From assembly GCA_905178155.1 (NCBI GenBank), contig CAJINV010000002.1, forward strand, positions 1,952,922 to 2,016,921: a stretch of DNA of 64,000 nucleotides. The letters are read 5' to 3'. The first letter of the stretch is position 1, and each line of letters starts with the position of its first letter. The position numbers and the translations under genes were made by a program. Of the stretch, positions 24,201-33,890 are shown one piece after another. Below the pieces are notes generated by a model that worked only from the letters and a program-made list of their open reading frames with translations, ran no database searches and was not told the DNA's origin. This DNA comes from Amoebophrya sp. A120 (taxonomy: Eukaryota; Sar; Dinophyceae; Syndiniales; Amoebophryaceae).

Positions 24201-27200
24201 AGATGCATGACTCTGATTACTACAAGCTCCATACCTTTGCAATGTATAGGGAGGGAGTTCGGGTCCATCTTCGATCCAGCTGCCATCGACTTGTTCGCGC
24301 CAGCGGAAGAGGTTCCTCCAGGCGCCACAGATTTCTTCGCTGCGGCGTCGGCCAACGCCATCGACTTCTGCGCCGAACCACCTGAATGGTCGCCACCCAC
24401 AGTGGACGCGCCGATACCCGAGGGCGCGGCGCCCATGGCGATGGATTTCTGTGCGTCTTGTGCGGATACAGAAGCTCGATCTGCGTCGGTTTTCCACTTG
24501 TCCGGGAATTCTCTGCTCATGTTCACCTCGTGCTTCTTCCGAACCGCGGATCCAAACCCGGAATCTATATTCTTCAACAACAACAAATTGCTCGTTTTAC
24601 TTTCATGTAACAATTGCTGGACTTTATCCGCCGCCAATTCCGTCAAATCCCCATTACCCGTCGCGATGACAAAAGTTTTGTCCTTCACGATCAATTCCGG
24701 TACCTTGCTCGCCCAACTCCCTTCCCGGATCTCCTTCACAAGACCTATTTTTTTCGATTCTTTACTCGTTTCAATTGTAATCCCGAACCCTTTATCATCC
24801 TTGGTTAATGGCTTCGCCTTCACCTGGATGTAAGCTCGTTCATATTTCTGTCTCGCGAAGAGGAAAGTGGCTAAAGGTTTTTCCTTCGCCTTCCCCCGTT
24901 TGTAGATCCGGCCGAGGATTGCTTCTTCGGGTGAATCGCCTTCCCACTTCGTCAAGTTCGTGATCCTATCTTTCATATGCCGTGCAAAAGTAGCGCAGTC
25001 GTATAAATGCATTACAAATTTCCTCAGCATGAGAAATAAAATTTGTCATGCGCATTCACCTTACGAAAAAAATTTGTAATGCATGACTGCAATTACGAGT
25101 ACGATACTTTTGCACAGGATATTTCATGCTCGGGACGACTATCAACCTGTCCCCAACAACCACGTTGGCCTTCTTCGCAATCTATGCATTGCAACAGTAT
25201 CGCACTAGTAGTAGTTGCATCACAAATTTTCTCAGAAAGAGAAAGAAAGAGAAATGGAATTTGTAATGCCGATCCAGCTAAGAAAGTAGATTTGTTATGC
25301 AATGAACTAGTACGAGTGCGATAGTTTTGCACTGGATACCCTCGATGGTTCTTCCTTGCCCTCGGCGTTTTTCTGCGTTTCGACCACCTCAGAGACGCGA
25401 ACGATTGGAAACTCCTTTCCCCAAGCCGCGATTTTGAAGCCGAAGAGGTTGACGAATCTCTCCTTCGCGTCGAGTTTCTTGTTCGTCAACATTTTTGCGT
25501 CGATGGAATTCTGGTTCCAGCCGGTGAGCTATGACAGTGCACAACTCCCCCTCCCCCTCATTTGTCATGCAAAATATCCAATCCACCCTTTGCCTCTTGG
25601 CACTGTTTGCATGACAAGTTCTGGTAGCCCAAATAGCCGCCCCACACGACACCAGTGCAAATTTGTCATGCAAAACCGGCACTCTTGCTGATGCCTGTAT
25701 TGCCGTTCATGCTATACAAATGACGACGAGTTGATGTGCACTGTCATATGAGTCCCGCCGCTTTGATGTCCGGCAGCATGCTGAGATAGGAGACTAGGAA
25801 AGGCAAAACCGGAGCAGCGGTACTTGTTGCACCTCCAGTAGCGCTGCTTTTCTCGTCTTGTTTTTTCAAATCCGCTTTCGCCGCTTCGATTTCTTTGTCT
25901 TCGAGATTTGCACCGCCGTCGTGTCGTTCCTATGCAATACAAATTTCCCGCACATGGACAAAATACATGACAAATTTCGCTAACTTGGAGTGTCAAACTT
26001 GTCATGCTGACTAAGATTGAAGGGAAGTTTTGTCATGCAGAAACAACATTTGATGTACGTCATGTACGGGAAATTTACTGTGGATAGTTCCTCCATCTCC
26101 GCCATCAACCGTTTTGCCGCTTCCGGTATGCATTGCAAATGTGCCTGGGTCTGGAAACTTGTGACGCTGAGTGGCGTAGCATGAGGAGGCCAAAAGTGCT
26201 GGCTGAGCATGACAAGTTTCTGAGCTTCTACTAAGGTGTTGCCTATTCTGCATGACAAACTGCGTTTCTGCATGACAGAAAACTGGGGCTCTTGGGTAAC
26301 GTGCATGACAGATTTAAGAGTCATGCCAGGCAAGCATGACACAAATGCACTCTTCCAGACCCAGACATATTTGCACTTGATATCCGGGTCGGTCCATAAC
26401 AAGGGTAACTTGAAATGCGGGAAGTCCTTCGTCTCCAAATTCTCTACCATCCAGTAGGGGAAGTGCCCGCCCGTATGCATTGCAAATATGCCTGGGTCTG
26501 GAAATTTGTCATGCTAATGTCCGAATGATACGCAAACTGTATTGCGGAGCCGCGCATGACAAGTTTCTGGGCGGCTACATCTAGCGTTAATCGCATGACA
26601 AATTCCCTTTTTGCATGGCAACCAAGTGGCGCTGTAGCGCAGCAAGCATGACAGACTTTTGTGCATTGTCGCCCGAGCATGACGAGTTTGCATTCTTCTA
26701 GACCCAGACATTTTTGCAGTTCATAGCCCGTTCTTCGGAACAAAAAGTGAAAATCCTGGTTCTGCAGAAACGCGGTTTGGTAGTTTTTCTCCTCGTTTTT
26801 AACCCCAATGTCGATTTGGTAACCGGGGTAGGGTAACAATTTCGAGTTGACGGCGAGCAATGAGTCTCCAACCTCCAGCCCCACTCTTTCCGCCCAAGAG
26901 CCCGGCTGGATGAAGACGATGAAAAACTCCTTAAATTCGTTCTTCAGCTCGTTTTGCAAATGAGATGTCTGTCCCAATGTCATTTCCTTCGGGCCGCCGG
27001 AACCGGATTATGACAATGCATAACCCCCCCTCCCCCTCATTTGTAAAACATGAACGACAACACAAGCAGCGACAGAAATGGGCCTTTCGCATGACAAATC
27101 TACACACGGACACCAGTAGTAGTCTAGTACTGTTTCAGTTTCCAAAATTTGTCATGCAGACAGTGCTTCCACGCAAGCGGTGGATTCGGTATTTTGCATC

Positions 27201-30200
27201 ACAAATGAGGGGGACGAAGGGAAGTGATGCACTCTCATACGGATTTGTAGTTGGCAATGATCCTTTTCGACGGCTTGGTCATGAGAGTGACTAGCTCTTC
27301 TGTGGAAGTCGCGGCCTTTGTTTCCTCCTGCTTACGACCTCGTGCGGAAGCCGGGGTTGCGCCAGTAGCATTACCGTGCTCCGCTACCTGTTCCTCGACG
27401 AAAAACCCGAACCCTTCTCCGGGCGAAATCTCCTGCTTCACGTTCACAGACAGCTGCACAAACTGTGTCATACTCTTCTGCCTGAGAAATTCAAACGACC
27501 CGACAAGTGTCGTTGTGTTCTGTAGGTATTTTTTCGGCAAAAACTTTTGCTTCTCTTCCTTCGCATCCAACGGTTTCCCGTCTTTATTCAGTTTCACCGC
27601 TTTTTTCTTCATCCGGCCGGTAGTTGGATCTAGCTCCATCTCCTCAGGGTCTTCATCCTCCTCCCCGGGTTGCTCTGGGTCCTTGTAGATATCATTTCTC
27701 GACAGCATCTTCAACAAGACCGCCTCGTCCGGGTCGTTCCCGGGCCAAAGTCGGACGTTTTCGATCGGCTCTTCGTTCACGAATAACAACCTGTCCCCGA
27801 CTTGCACCTTTTCATGCACTATCCTGTGCAAAAGTATCGTACTCGTATAAATCCGCTAAAATTTCTATGCAGAATCTGACGGACAAGTCGGTGAGAAGTC
27901 GGTTGCGAAGTTGGTTGCGAAGTTGGTGCGGAAGTCGGTGAGAAGTGGCGCGCGCCACTTCTCACCGACTTCCGCACCAACTTCGGTGAGAAGTGGCGTC
28001 GCGCCGCGACATGCTGGCGTCGTTCTCGCCTCGACCAAGCGACGCGTCGCGTCACTCCGTCGCTGCGAGTTATATCGTGCTCGCTGCTTGCAGTTGCCAC
28101 TGCAGCTGCAAGAGCTGGAAGGAACAGCGCTGCAGATAAATGGAAAGAAGACCGCAGTCTTGTTCTGTCCGTTTATCTGCAGTGCAGTTTCATCAGTTAG
28201 CACGACGGAACCACGCGCAAAGCCGTATACAAGAGGCGGCAGGCCGCGCGACCGTGATTTCTGCGCGCGCGCATCTGTCCTGCGTGCAGCCATCAAAGAA
28301 AGAATCGCCGGAAGCGGAAGACAGCTTCCCTCGGCGATGTGGAGCTGCGCGCGGCTTGGGCGGGCAAGCTTTGAACGCCGGCCATTCTCGCCTGGCGCTG
28401 ATTAATTAATTGATTAGCTGAGCAGCCAATTACTCAGCTAATCAATTGATATATTGTCTGCGTTTTATTTGTTTTCACAAAAAAACGCGAGTTTGCGTGC
28501 GCCCTACATCAAGTAATGCGCAAATCAATAGCTCACTTCTCAACAACTTCTCCACGCACTTCTCAACAGCTTCGCGACGAACTTCCCGACGCACTTCGCA
28601 GCAAGCTTTAAGCTTTTGGAGGCGTCATGCAAGAATTAGCGTGACGCCTCCAAAAGCTCAAAGCTTGCCGCAGAATGCGCCGGAATGTTCGTCGCGAAGC
28701 TGGTAAGATGAAGTGCGTAGAGATGTTGTTGAGAAGTGAGTTATTGCTTTGTGCATTAATTGATGTAACGCGCCGCGCTTGCCGCAAAATGCGGCGTCGG
28801 CGTGCTTTTTACGTGCGGCCACGAATCGAGGCCCGGGATATTCCTTCTGAGACGTCCTAGCCGGAAGCCTGTCAGGAGCTTCGCGTGGATTTCAACTCTG
28901 CGTCAAGCGTCGGAACAACCGCGGCAAGCGGTCTACGCCAACTTCTCAACAGCTGGGAAGTTGGTGAAAAGGTTGGGAAGAAGTTGATCATAAGTTGTTG
29001 GGAAGTTGGTGAGAAGTTATATTCATGCCAGTAGCGGATTTATACGAGTACGATACTTTTGCACAGGATATGCACGTACTGGTTCCATTTCGTTTTTTTC
29101 TCGTACACGGAAGCAACTTTCACGTTCGGAAACTCGTTCCAATTTAAGGTGAATCCACAGTACGGCCCGAGTTTTTTCTTTCCCGGGAAAACCTTCTTGT
29201 TGTTCAACAGCTCGTAGTCCTCTTCTGTGAAAAACGTGTACGCTATGAGAGTGCACAACTCCCCCTCCCCCTCATTTGTATAGCATGAGGAACAACAGAA
29301 GCAATGCCAAAAATGTAGCCTTTGCATGAGAAATCCGTAAATGGAATGTAGTCCTATTTGGGGGTGCAAAACTTGTCATGCACAGAGTGCTTAAAGGCAA
29401 GCGCAAGGTGTGAGGTAGGTATTTTGCATGACAAATGAGGGGGAGGGGGAGTTGTGCACCGTCATATACGTCCACCCGATCCCGACCTTCTCGATCAGTT
29501 TGTTGTTGTGAATCAAAGGGATCAAAGACCGCATAAACGGCGCGGGCTTTTGCGGAATGTTTGTGGCTACTTGCTGTGGTGACCCAGGTTGTTTCGGCGA
29601 TAAAACAGGCGAAGACAGCGGTTGTTGCGGTCCTGTTTTCAGCATCTCGATTAAGTTTTGCAAACCGGAATTCTCCAAAACCTCCTCCCTTTCCGATTTC
29701 TTCCCGGCTAAGAGCCCGTTATTTTCCAAGAACTTCAGCGCTTCTAACTGTTGTAGATGAGTCGCTAGCAGTTCCTTCTTCCCCTCTAGACTCGGTCGGT
29801 GTTCCTGGGGTAAAACGGTTGTAGGGACTACCGTATTATTCTCCTTCTTTCGCATGTTTTGGAGGAAGTTGTCGCCGACATACTCCAGCAAGGCGCTGTT
29901 CATCGCGTAGAAGTCGTGCGGGACTTATCCACAAAAAAAGACCCGCCATCCCCATCCAGTTTCCCAGGCAAAACATGCATCAGAGCCAGTGCCTGCCATG
30001 CAAAAAATGGATGGGAATGGGTGTTTTTTCCTGGATAGAACTGGACGGGTTGGATCATCGTGGAGCTCAGGATGGTGGCCAAAGATGCGGTTGCCGAAGA
30101 AGCCTGGAGAGGTGGTACTGGAAGAACTTTGAGTTGCTGCTTGTCCTCTTGGGTCGGCACCATTTTTATCGCCTGGTAGCAACCCAAGAACTTCCTCCAC

Positions 30201-33200
30201 GTCGTGAATGAAATTCTCTGCCGCAACTTCCACGTCGTAGACGAGACCCTCCTGGTTTTCTTGTCCTGCGGCGGAGTAGGCGTTAGACGCTGCAGCAACG
30301 GAAGTAGATCTTCCGCCACCTCGTTCCTTGAAACCCATCATGCCCTCCGGCATCCCCGACATCTTCATGTTTTTCATCAAGGAGGACTTGTTTGTTTCCT
30401 GGAAGTTTTATCCTGTGCAAAAGTATCGTCCTAGTATGAATTGTATATACAAATTCGCTCAGCATTACAAATTAAATCTGTAATGCGGATTTACTTTGGC
30501 GACTAGATTTGTAATGCAGAAGTGCAATTACAATGAGTACGAGTACGATACTTTTGCGATGCATAAGTTCGCCGTCGTCGCCATAAACGTCACATTCTTC
30601 GGCTTTTTCAAATCCGGAATGGCCGGGTCCTTCTCTGGTTTTTTGTCTCCGACCCCAACAGAATGCAAAAAGTTCGCCATGTTCGTGGTAAACCCGGCCA
30701 TTGCCGCGTACTCATCCGCCTCGAGATCCTCCACAAACTCCGCCGCCGATTTTTCGAAGTCGAAGTCCTTGTGGAGATTGAAGGATTTCGCTTTGGCAAT
30801 GTACTCCCTGTACGCGTTTCTCATCTCCTCATCCAAAACCGATTCCGGCACATTCATCTGCTCCTCCATGATACGCAACAAAGACAAATCGTGCTCATCC
30901 GGAACGTATCAACTGCAAATATGCCTGGCTCTGGTAGATTGCGAAACTTGTCATGCTAGTCTGCCATAACTCTGAACTCTGTATTGCGTGGCCGCGAAGT
31001 AGAGCTCCTCACTCTTGCCTGTCATACAAAAACGCAGTTTCTCATGCGGAGTACGCAACTCAGAACCACAGAAATAAAACTTGTCATGCTGGGCAGCGCA
31101 TTACAATGTGCTCACTATTCCCTTCCTTGCATCACAAATTTATTCGAGACCCAGACATATTTCTTGCTGCACTGGATAGCACGTACCCCGGGTTCGTCGC
31201 GATTTTCCGCAGTGTTTCCTTCATGTCGTGCACTAAATCGGAGAGTTGATACAACCTGGAATAATTCTCAAGCCGGTTTTTCCGCAACGCCCAATACTGG
31301 TTCTCCTTCTCCTGCTGCTTCGCGATCTCCAATTCCGATTTTACCCTTTCCTGCTCCGCTAAGATGTCCTGCTGCGCGTCGAATTCCGCTAGCATCGACG
31401 CAGTGACGGTGCCGAGCTCGAACGCCTCCTCGATTTTTTTTCTTTCAATAATCCGGTTCATTTTCCTCGCCGTTTCCCCCAAGCCGTGGGAAAGTTTCAC
31501 ACCGGCGTTCTTCAGCGTGAAGTATGCAATGCAAAAGTTGTATCGCACTGAGTACAAATCGCATGACAAACTTTTCCATCATGAACAAAAACGAAATTTG
31601 AATTTTCCATGCTGGTTTGGGTAGATAATTGGATTTGTCATGCATGACTGGAATTATTACTACGAGTACGATCCTTCTTTCAATTCATATGAAAACCGAC
31701 ATGTCGATCCCGTCTTTCCGAAACAGCACATCTTGCGGTGGAAGTTGGCCGCGGAAATCTTTACCTTTTTTACTGTGAAGCGCTTTCCGCTTCTGCAGGT
31801 ACTTGATCAATGCGACGTCGTGGGCTAACAGATTTGCCCTCGCTTGCTGCGAGGATAAAGCGCTGTAGCCGAGAGTGTCGGATTTGGTCACAACCGCGGT
31901 GATCGGGTCTCTATTTCGGGTTTTCTTTATTGTCCCACTTCCACCAGCGATCTTCGGGGATGAATCATCATCTGGTGCCGTTGCTCTCGGTGATAAAACG
32001 CCGGCGACACCGCGGTAGGGGAAGGGGAGGTTATCGTAGTCAATCGGCGGGACCTGTTGCTCGATCGCGGTGTTGGGTGGTAGATCTTCCTGCTCGGCGA
32101 GGTTCACGGAAAGGATCGGGCTGGCTAAAGAGAATTTACCGTTAAACCGTTCCGCTCGGTCGCGCTCCCACCTGATAAAATTTTCGAAGCAACATCATCA
32201 AAAGTTGTGATGCAGAACCACATGCGAGACAAAGACAGTAAGTAGAGTCTCAGTCTGTCATGCTGCATGCGAATTGTCTCAAATGACTTCCATACTGTTC
32301 CAGCTGCTTGATGATCGCGGGTATCCGCATCAACGAATTCTGCTGCGCTTGTACTCTCGCTTCGTGCTTCGTCAACTTCTTGTCCAGCTCGTGCAACCGC
32401 ACCGCCGCCGGCTTGACATGCAACCGATCATCCTCGTCAAACGCGTTTTTCAGCGCATTATTCACCGGCTTCGCCAAAATTTTCGGCCGCCCGGTAACCG
32501 GGTCGATCCCCCGGGATTCGAAGTGCGTGGCCTGCTCCTGGAGCTCGAAAAACTTCTGGATTTTCGGGTACAGATCCGCAGGACGCTGTCGGCGACCGCG
32601 CTCTCCTCCTCGGCTTGTAGGCGACAAATCGAGTTCGAACTCGAAGAAGTTGCTGTCGTCCTCATTGACACTACTGGGGTCGAAGTCGTAACGCGGACCC
32701 GGTGGTGGGCCGATCCTCGAAGAGGAAGCAGGCGAGGTCGCTGTAGCTCCGTGGCCTTTTGTAAAAACGTTATCCCGTCGGTAGTAGGGGTCCAAGTCCC
32801 CGTGTTGGATCGCCGCAGCGAGGTCGGCGTTGTGGGACGAAGAGGCATGATCACCAGAACCGCCGCGGCTGCGCGCCTGGCCGTAGTTCTGTTTTGGCTC
32901 CACGTACCCTCTCGGTTTGTGTGCCGGTCCGTAGACCTGATCCGGGTGCTCGTCGTCCTCGTCATCTTCGTCTTATGCATTGCAAAAGTAGAAGTACTTC
33001 CCGTACCCGTAGTAACTGCGTTAATGCATCACAAATCTGGTTTCCGAGGGGATTCACAATGACAAATTCCATTTGATGTAAGTACTAGTCATGCTGACGA
33101 AATTTGTAATGCAAATCCAAATACCGCTACTGCTAGTACGATACTTTTGCATTGCATACATCTTCCTCTTCCAATTCTGCGAGAATTTGCTGTTCAGCGG

Positions 33201-33240
33201 ACTGTGTGTTCCCGGAAAGGATGCCTTGAAGGAAGTTCAT
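6255..33240 (-). CDS. Giant PDZ-repeat scaffold-like protein, 33 exons, 5,818 aa
   Basis: Starts at ATG MNFLQGILSG and ends ...FLLVDFS. Exons: 33240-33159, 32968-32296, 32171-31690, 31517-31179, 30901-30566, 30403-30038, 29920-29467, 29238-29071, 27814-27240, 27003-26726, 26468-26383, 26121-26087, 25925-25749, 25524-25339, 25177-25122, 24970-24249, 24092-23973, 23823-22743, 20817-20495, 19839-17091, 16940-16465, 16296-14420, 14135-13614, 13459-12690, 12466-12375, 12198-11349, 11135-9693, 9533-9347, 9183-9010, 8742-8016, 7785-7111, 6955-6867, 6541-6255 (17,457 nt, divisible by three). Residues ~880-3700 hold five copies of a unit: a helical PFL..L...GW segment, a W-x3-P-x-V-x-V strand followed by GDRLL and DEAIL, then a PDZ-like domain with GSWA and GD.LL. 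Copies 4 and 5 share a further WPK.LLF...GFPE.L block. A Lys/Glu coiled coil lies at ~3255-3370. The last ~1,900 residues look helical and perhaps armadillo-like. No catalytic motif or channel segment was seen; scaffolding is inferred. Confidence 0.8.
6547..6866. mobile_element. Introner, singleton family L (giant gene intron 32)
   Basis: 320 bp. Inverted ends share GGAAAAATC and CTCCCCATATCAA. Flanks ACAAT/ACAGT. Removal joins GRFQSLL to KHVLEKY in frame. Confidence 0.82.
6961..7110. mobile_element. Introner, family B (giant gene intron 31)
   Basis: Family B inverted ends (degenerate form of GCAAAAGTATCGTACTCGTA); identical CCGAG flanks. Removal joins CLALLG to NLCTGPR in frame. Confidence 0.85.
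7791..8015. mobile_element. Introner, family C (giant gene intron 30)
   Basis: Family C inverted ends (GTGCACAACT next to a C-rich, CTCATTTGT block); identical TGGCC flanks. Removal joins DQGHGH to IGGLKT in frame. Confidence 0.9.
8748..9009. mobile_element. Introner, family A (giant gene intron 29)
   Basis: Family A inverted ends; identical CCTCC flanks. Removal joins KIDEEEE to GQFDVER in frame. Confidence 0.9.
9184..9346 (-). other. Canonical GT-AG intron (giant gene intron 28)
   Basis: 163 bp. Coding strand starts GTACTTGATG and ends TTACCAG; joins LEPKM to SRYIELRK in frame. It lacks the TAT...ATA ends and the internal decamer typical of the introners. Confidence 0.75.
9539..9692. mobile_element. 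Introner, family B (giant gene intron 27)
   Basis: Family B inverted ends. Flanks GAGCA/TCGCA match at only three of five bases, so this looks an older copy. Removal still joins KKWCKDLR to ARHRAIN in frame. Confidence 0.78.
11141..11348. mobile_element. Introner, singleton family K (giant gene intron 26)
   Basis: 208 bp. Ends are short inverted repeats built on GAAAAAACT; flanks TAGAG/CAGAG. Removal joins YYGRTSL to ENQLNQV in frame. Confidence 0.75.
12204..12374. mobile_element. Introner, family E (giant gene intron 25)
   Basis: Left end TATGCAATACAAATTT is the family E signature; the right end is diverged. Flanks TGCTG/TGCTC. Removal joins DRTRLE to QGQFEET in frame. Confidence 0.75.
12472..12689. 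mobile_element. Introner, family C (giant gene intron 24)
   Basis: Family C inverted ends; flanks TCCTA/GCCTA. Removal joins YYYKRSLG to ILNTTEV in frame. Confidence 0.88.
13465..13613. mobile_element. Introner, family B (giant gene intron 23)
   Basis: Family B inverted ends; flanks AGGTT/AGGCT. Removal joins DEFQSKA to YHEHDLW in frame. Confidence 0.87.
14141..14419. mobile_element. Introner, family A (giant gene intron 22)
   Basis: Clear family A inverted ends, but flanks CACGA/CACCG match at three of five bases. Removal joins GVSGGV to GGALKSF in frame. Confidence 0.82.
16302..16464. mobile_element. Introner, family B-like (giant gene intron 21)
   Basis: Degenerate family B ends (GGCAAAAGCA left, TGCTTTTG right); identical TCTTC flanks. 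Removal joins EELKKEMEE to LKKQEEE in frame, fusing two charged coiled-coil stretches. Confidence 0.83.
16946..17090. mobile_element. Introner, family B (giant gene intron 20)
   Basis: Family B inverted ends; identical CGGCG flanks. Removal joins NGYAPPP to INQPKLR in frame. Confidence 0.9.
19845..20494. mobile_element. Large introner, singleton family I (giant gene intron 19)
   Basis: 650 bp. Starts TATAACCCGCTCAGG and ends with its inverted copy; the imperfect TIR reaches about 50 bp. Identical CGGTT flanks. Removal joins HLPLTNR to VRNLLFP in frame. Inside, a 17-bp direct repeat beginning CGGACCTGTG occurs at 19995 and 20090. Confidence 0.88.
20826..22742. mobile_element. 1.9-kb foldback introner with 8-bp target duplication (giant gene intron 18)
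   Basis: A near-perfect TIR of about 47 bp starts TATGAACGGACAAAATGC. The flanks are an identical 8-bp repeat, ATCCTGTT, unlike the 5 bp of the other elements. Removal with one copy joins ETLEFLEQD to VEDAQLV in frame. The inverted similarity continues imperfectly about 250 bp inward on each side. A second foldback is centred near 21790, with a strong central hairpin at about 21733-21850. The interior is GC-rich and I see no transposase. Confidence 0.9.
23829..23972. mobile_element. Introner, family B (giant gene intron 17)
   Basis: Family B inverted ends; identical TGTCT flanks. Removal joins NKDNAR to QIFYEVF in frame. Confidence 0.9.
24098..24248. mobile_element. Introner, family B-like (giant gene intron 16)
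   Basis: Degenerate family B ends; flanks GGGAA/GGGAG. Removal joins MDPNSLP to YLYQFLGG in frame. Confidence 0.83.
24976..25121. mobile_element. Introner, family B (giant gene intron 15)
   Basis: Family B inverted ends; identical TTTCA flanks. Removal joins IVVPSMK to DRITNLT in frame. Confidence 0.9.
25183..25338. mobile_element. Introner, family B (giant gene intron 14)
   Basis: Family B inverted ends; flanks CAATC/CCCTC match at three of five bases. Removal joins GKEEPSR to AKKANVVV in frame. Confidence 0.8.
25530..25748. mobile_element. Introner, family C (giant gene intron 13)
   Basis: Family C inverted ends; flanks TGAGC/TGAGT. Removal joins DIKAAGL to TGWNQNS in frame, rebuilding the AAG-TGW segment also found in module 3. 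Confidence 0.9.
25931..26086. mobile_element. Introner, family E (giant gene intron 12)
   Basis: Family E left end (TATGCAATACAAATTTCCCG) with inverted CGGGAAATTT near the right end; identical GTTCC flanks. Removal joins LMAEMEE to RHDGGAN in frame. Confidence 0.87.
26127..26382. mobile_element. Introner, family A (giant gene intron 11)
   Basis: Family A inverted ends; identical TCCGG flanks. Removal joins LLWTDPE to AAKRLMAE in frame. With intron 12 it isolates a 35-nt exon. Confidence 0.9.
26474..26725. mobile_element. Introner, family A (giant gene intron 10)
   Basis: Family A inverted ends; identical GCCCG flanks. Removal joins HFLFRRTG to GHFPYWM in frame. Confidence 0.9.
27009..27239. 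mobile_element. Introner, family C (giant gene intron 9)
   Basis: Family C inverted ends; identical CGGAT flanks. Removal joins RIIANYKS to GSGGPKE in frame. Confidence 0.9.
27919..27984. repeat. Perfect 66-bp palindrome inside introner
   Basis: Two 33-bp arms with no spacer. The left arm starts GAAGTTGGTGCGG and the right arm ends with its exact complement. It lies inside the enlarged family B introner. Confidence 0.92.
28510..28765. repeat. Long imperfect hairpin inside introner
   Basis: Arms of about 120 bp read towards each other from roughly 28510 and 28765 and meet near 28637. The inner arms share GCTTTTGGAGGCGTCA and its complement; the outer arms share CTCACTTCTCAACAAC and its complement. 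Confidence 0.8.
29244..29466. mobile_element. Introner, family C (giant gene intron 7)
   Basis: Family C inverted ends; flanks TACGC/TACGT. Removal joins VGIGWTY to TFFTEED in frame. Confidence 0.9.
29926..30037. mobile_element. Short introner, family H (giant gene intron 6)
   Basis: 112 bp, the shortest element here. Starts TATCCACAAAAAAAGACCC and ends with a related inverted sequence; flanks GGACT/GAACT. Removal joins DDPTRPV to PHDFYAM in frame. Confidence 0.8.
30409..30565. mobile_element. Introner, family B (giant gene intron 5)
   Basis: Family B inverted ends; flanks AGTTT/AGTTC. Removal joins MATTAN to FQETNKS in frame. Confidence 0.87.
30907..31178. mobile_element. Introner, family A (giant gene intron 4)
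   Basis: Family A inverted ends, the right one extended by a few bases; flanks GAACG/GCACG. Removal joins IATNPGYV to PDEHDLS in frame. Confidence 0.83.
31523..31689. mobile_element. Introner, family B-like (giant gene intron 3)
   Basis: Degenerate family B ends; flanks TGAAG/TGAAA. Removal joins GIDMSVF to TLKNAGV in frame. Confidence 0.84.
32172..32295 (-). other. Canonical GT-AG intron (giant gene intron 2)
   Basis: 124 bp. Coding strand starts GTATGG and ends TTATCAG; joins IIKQLEQ to WERDRAE in frame. No TIR or target duplication. Confidence 0.85.
32974..33158. mobile_element. Introner, family B-like (giant gene intron 1)
   Basis: Starts TATGCATTGCAAAAGTA and ends with its inverted copy; flanks CGTCT/CATCT. 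Removal joins the acidic stretches AELEEED and EDDEDDEH in frame. Confidence 0.82.
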
Positions 33241-33890
33241 CTTGGTGTGGGTTTAAAAATACTTCGTGCTTTTGAAAAAAAGGAATTCAGCGTGTAGTTG
33301 GAAGGAACTATATTCTCAAAAAACTACTTGGGCTTGCAAATGCAATCAAACTTCCTGCAATGGCGCTCTGAGCTTCCTTGATTTAACAGGGATAGAAAAG
33401 ACGAACAAACTACACACACGACGCAGACGCAGATGGAAGAGAACGCAGTGGCGCCATCGAGACAAAAAATCGAACGATGACAGCTCTCTCGTTTTCTCGA
33501 CCAGGACCAAGCAGGTATAGCTCGCACAATTTGATGCAGTTTGGACTCTCCAACCCTGTCTCTCCGTGGTCTCTCTTCTACTGCTTCACAACTCAGGATG
33601 AACAGTAGAAAAAGTTGTTCTAATTATACTCCGAAACACATCTCGAAGGTGGCGAGAGGCGTTGATATTGATTAACAAAGCAGAAGCGGTGCAGCGTTGG
33701 AATGAGTGTAGTACAGCACCAAACAAAAACAAATTTTTCAAAGAGCGTCTCTCAAAAATTCTTGGCAAGCACGGACTGCGAGCGATTTTTTTCTTTCTCT
33801 ATGGTTACATCAAAAAAATAAAAAATTGAGGGCTGCTTAGCTAGCCTCTTCAACAGCAGCTTTTATTTCCCGCTATAATCGCCAACATCA
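33241..33890. other. Intergenic spacer, 650 bp
   Basis: Lies between the stop of the 838-aa protein gene and the ATG of the giant gene, both on the minus strand. I see only AT-rich DNA with short open frames and no supported feature. Any promoter for the 27-kb gene should lie here, unless genes are co-transcribed. Confidence 0.5.

Larger units (their letters stand above)
27820..29070. mobile_element. 1.25-kb introner, family B ends with nested foldbacks (giant gene intron 8)
   Basis: Both ends carry the full family B repeat (at least 38 bp, perfect); identical TGCAC flanks. Removal joins TKWNQYVH to EKVQVGD in frame. The interior is unlike other B copies. It holds a perfect 66-bp palindrome at 27919-27984, an AT-rich palindrome around 28408-28450 and a long imperfect hairpin at about 28510-28765, plus scattered GAAGTTGGTGAGAAGT-like repeats. 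Confidence 0.9.

Noticed and set aside
32274-33062. Long plus-strand open frames antisense to exons (also 17152-17457, 59000-60116 and others)
   Set aside because: They mirror biased codon use of the minus-strand exons and run through splice junctions and introners.
6255-33240. Splitting the giant locus into several genes
   Set aside because: Every junction is open in one frame from MNFLQG to VDFS, no internal stop or spacer separates exons, and the modules repeat across it. cDNA could still change this.
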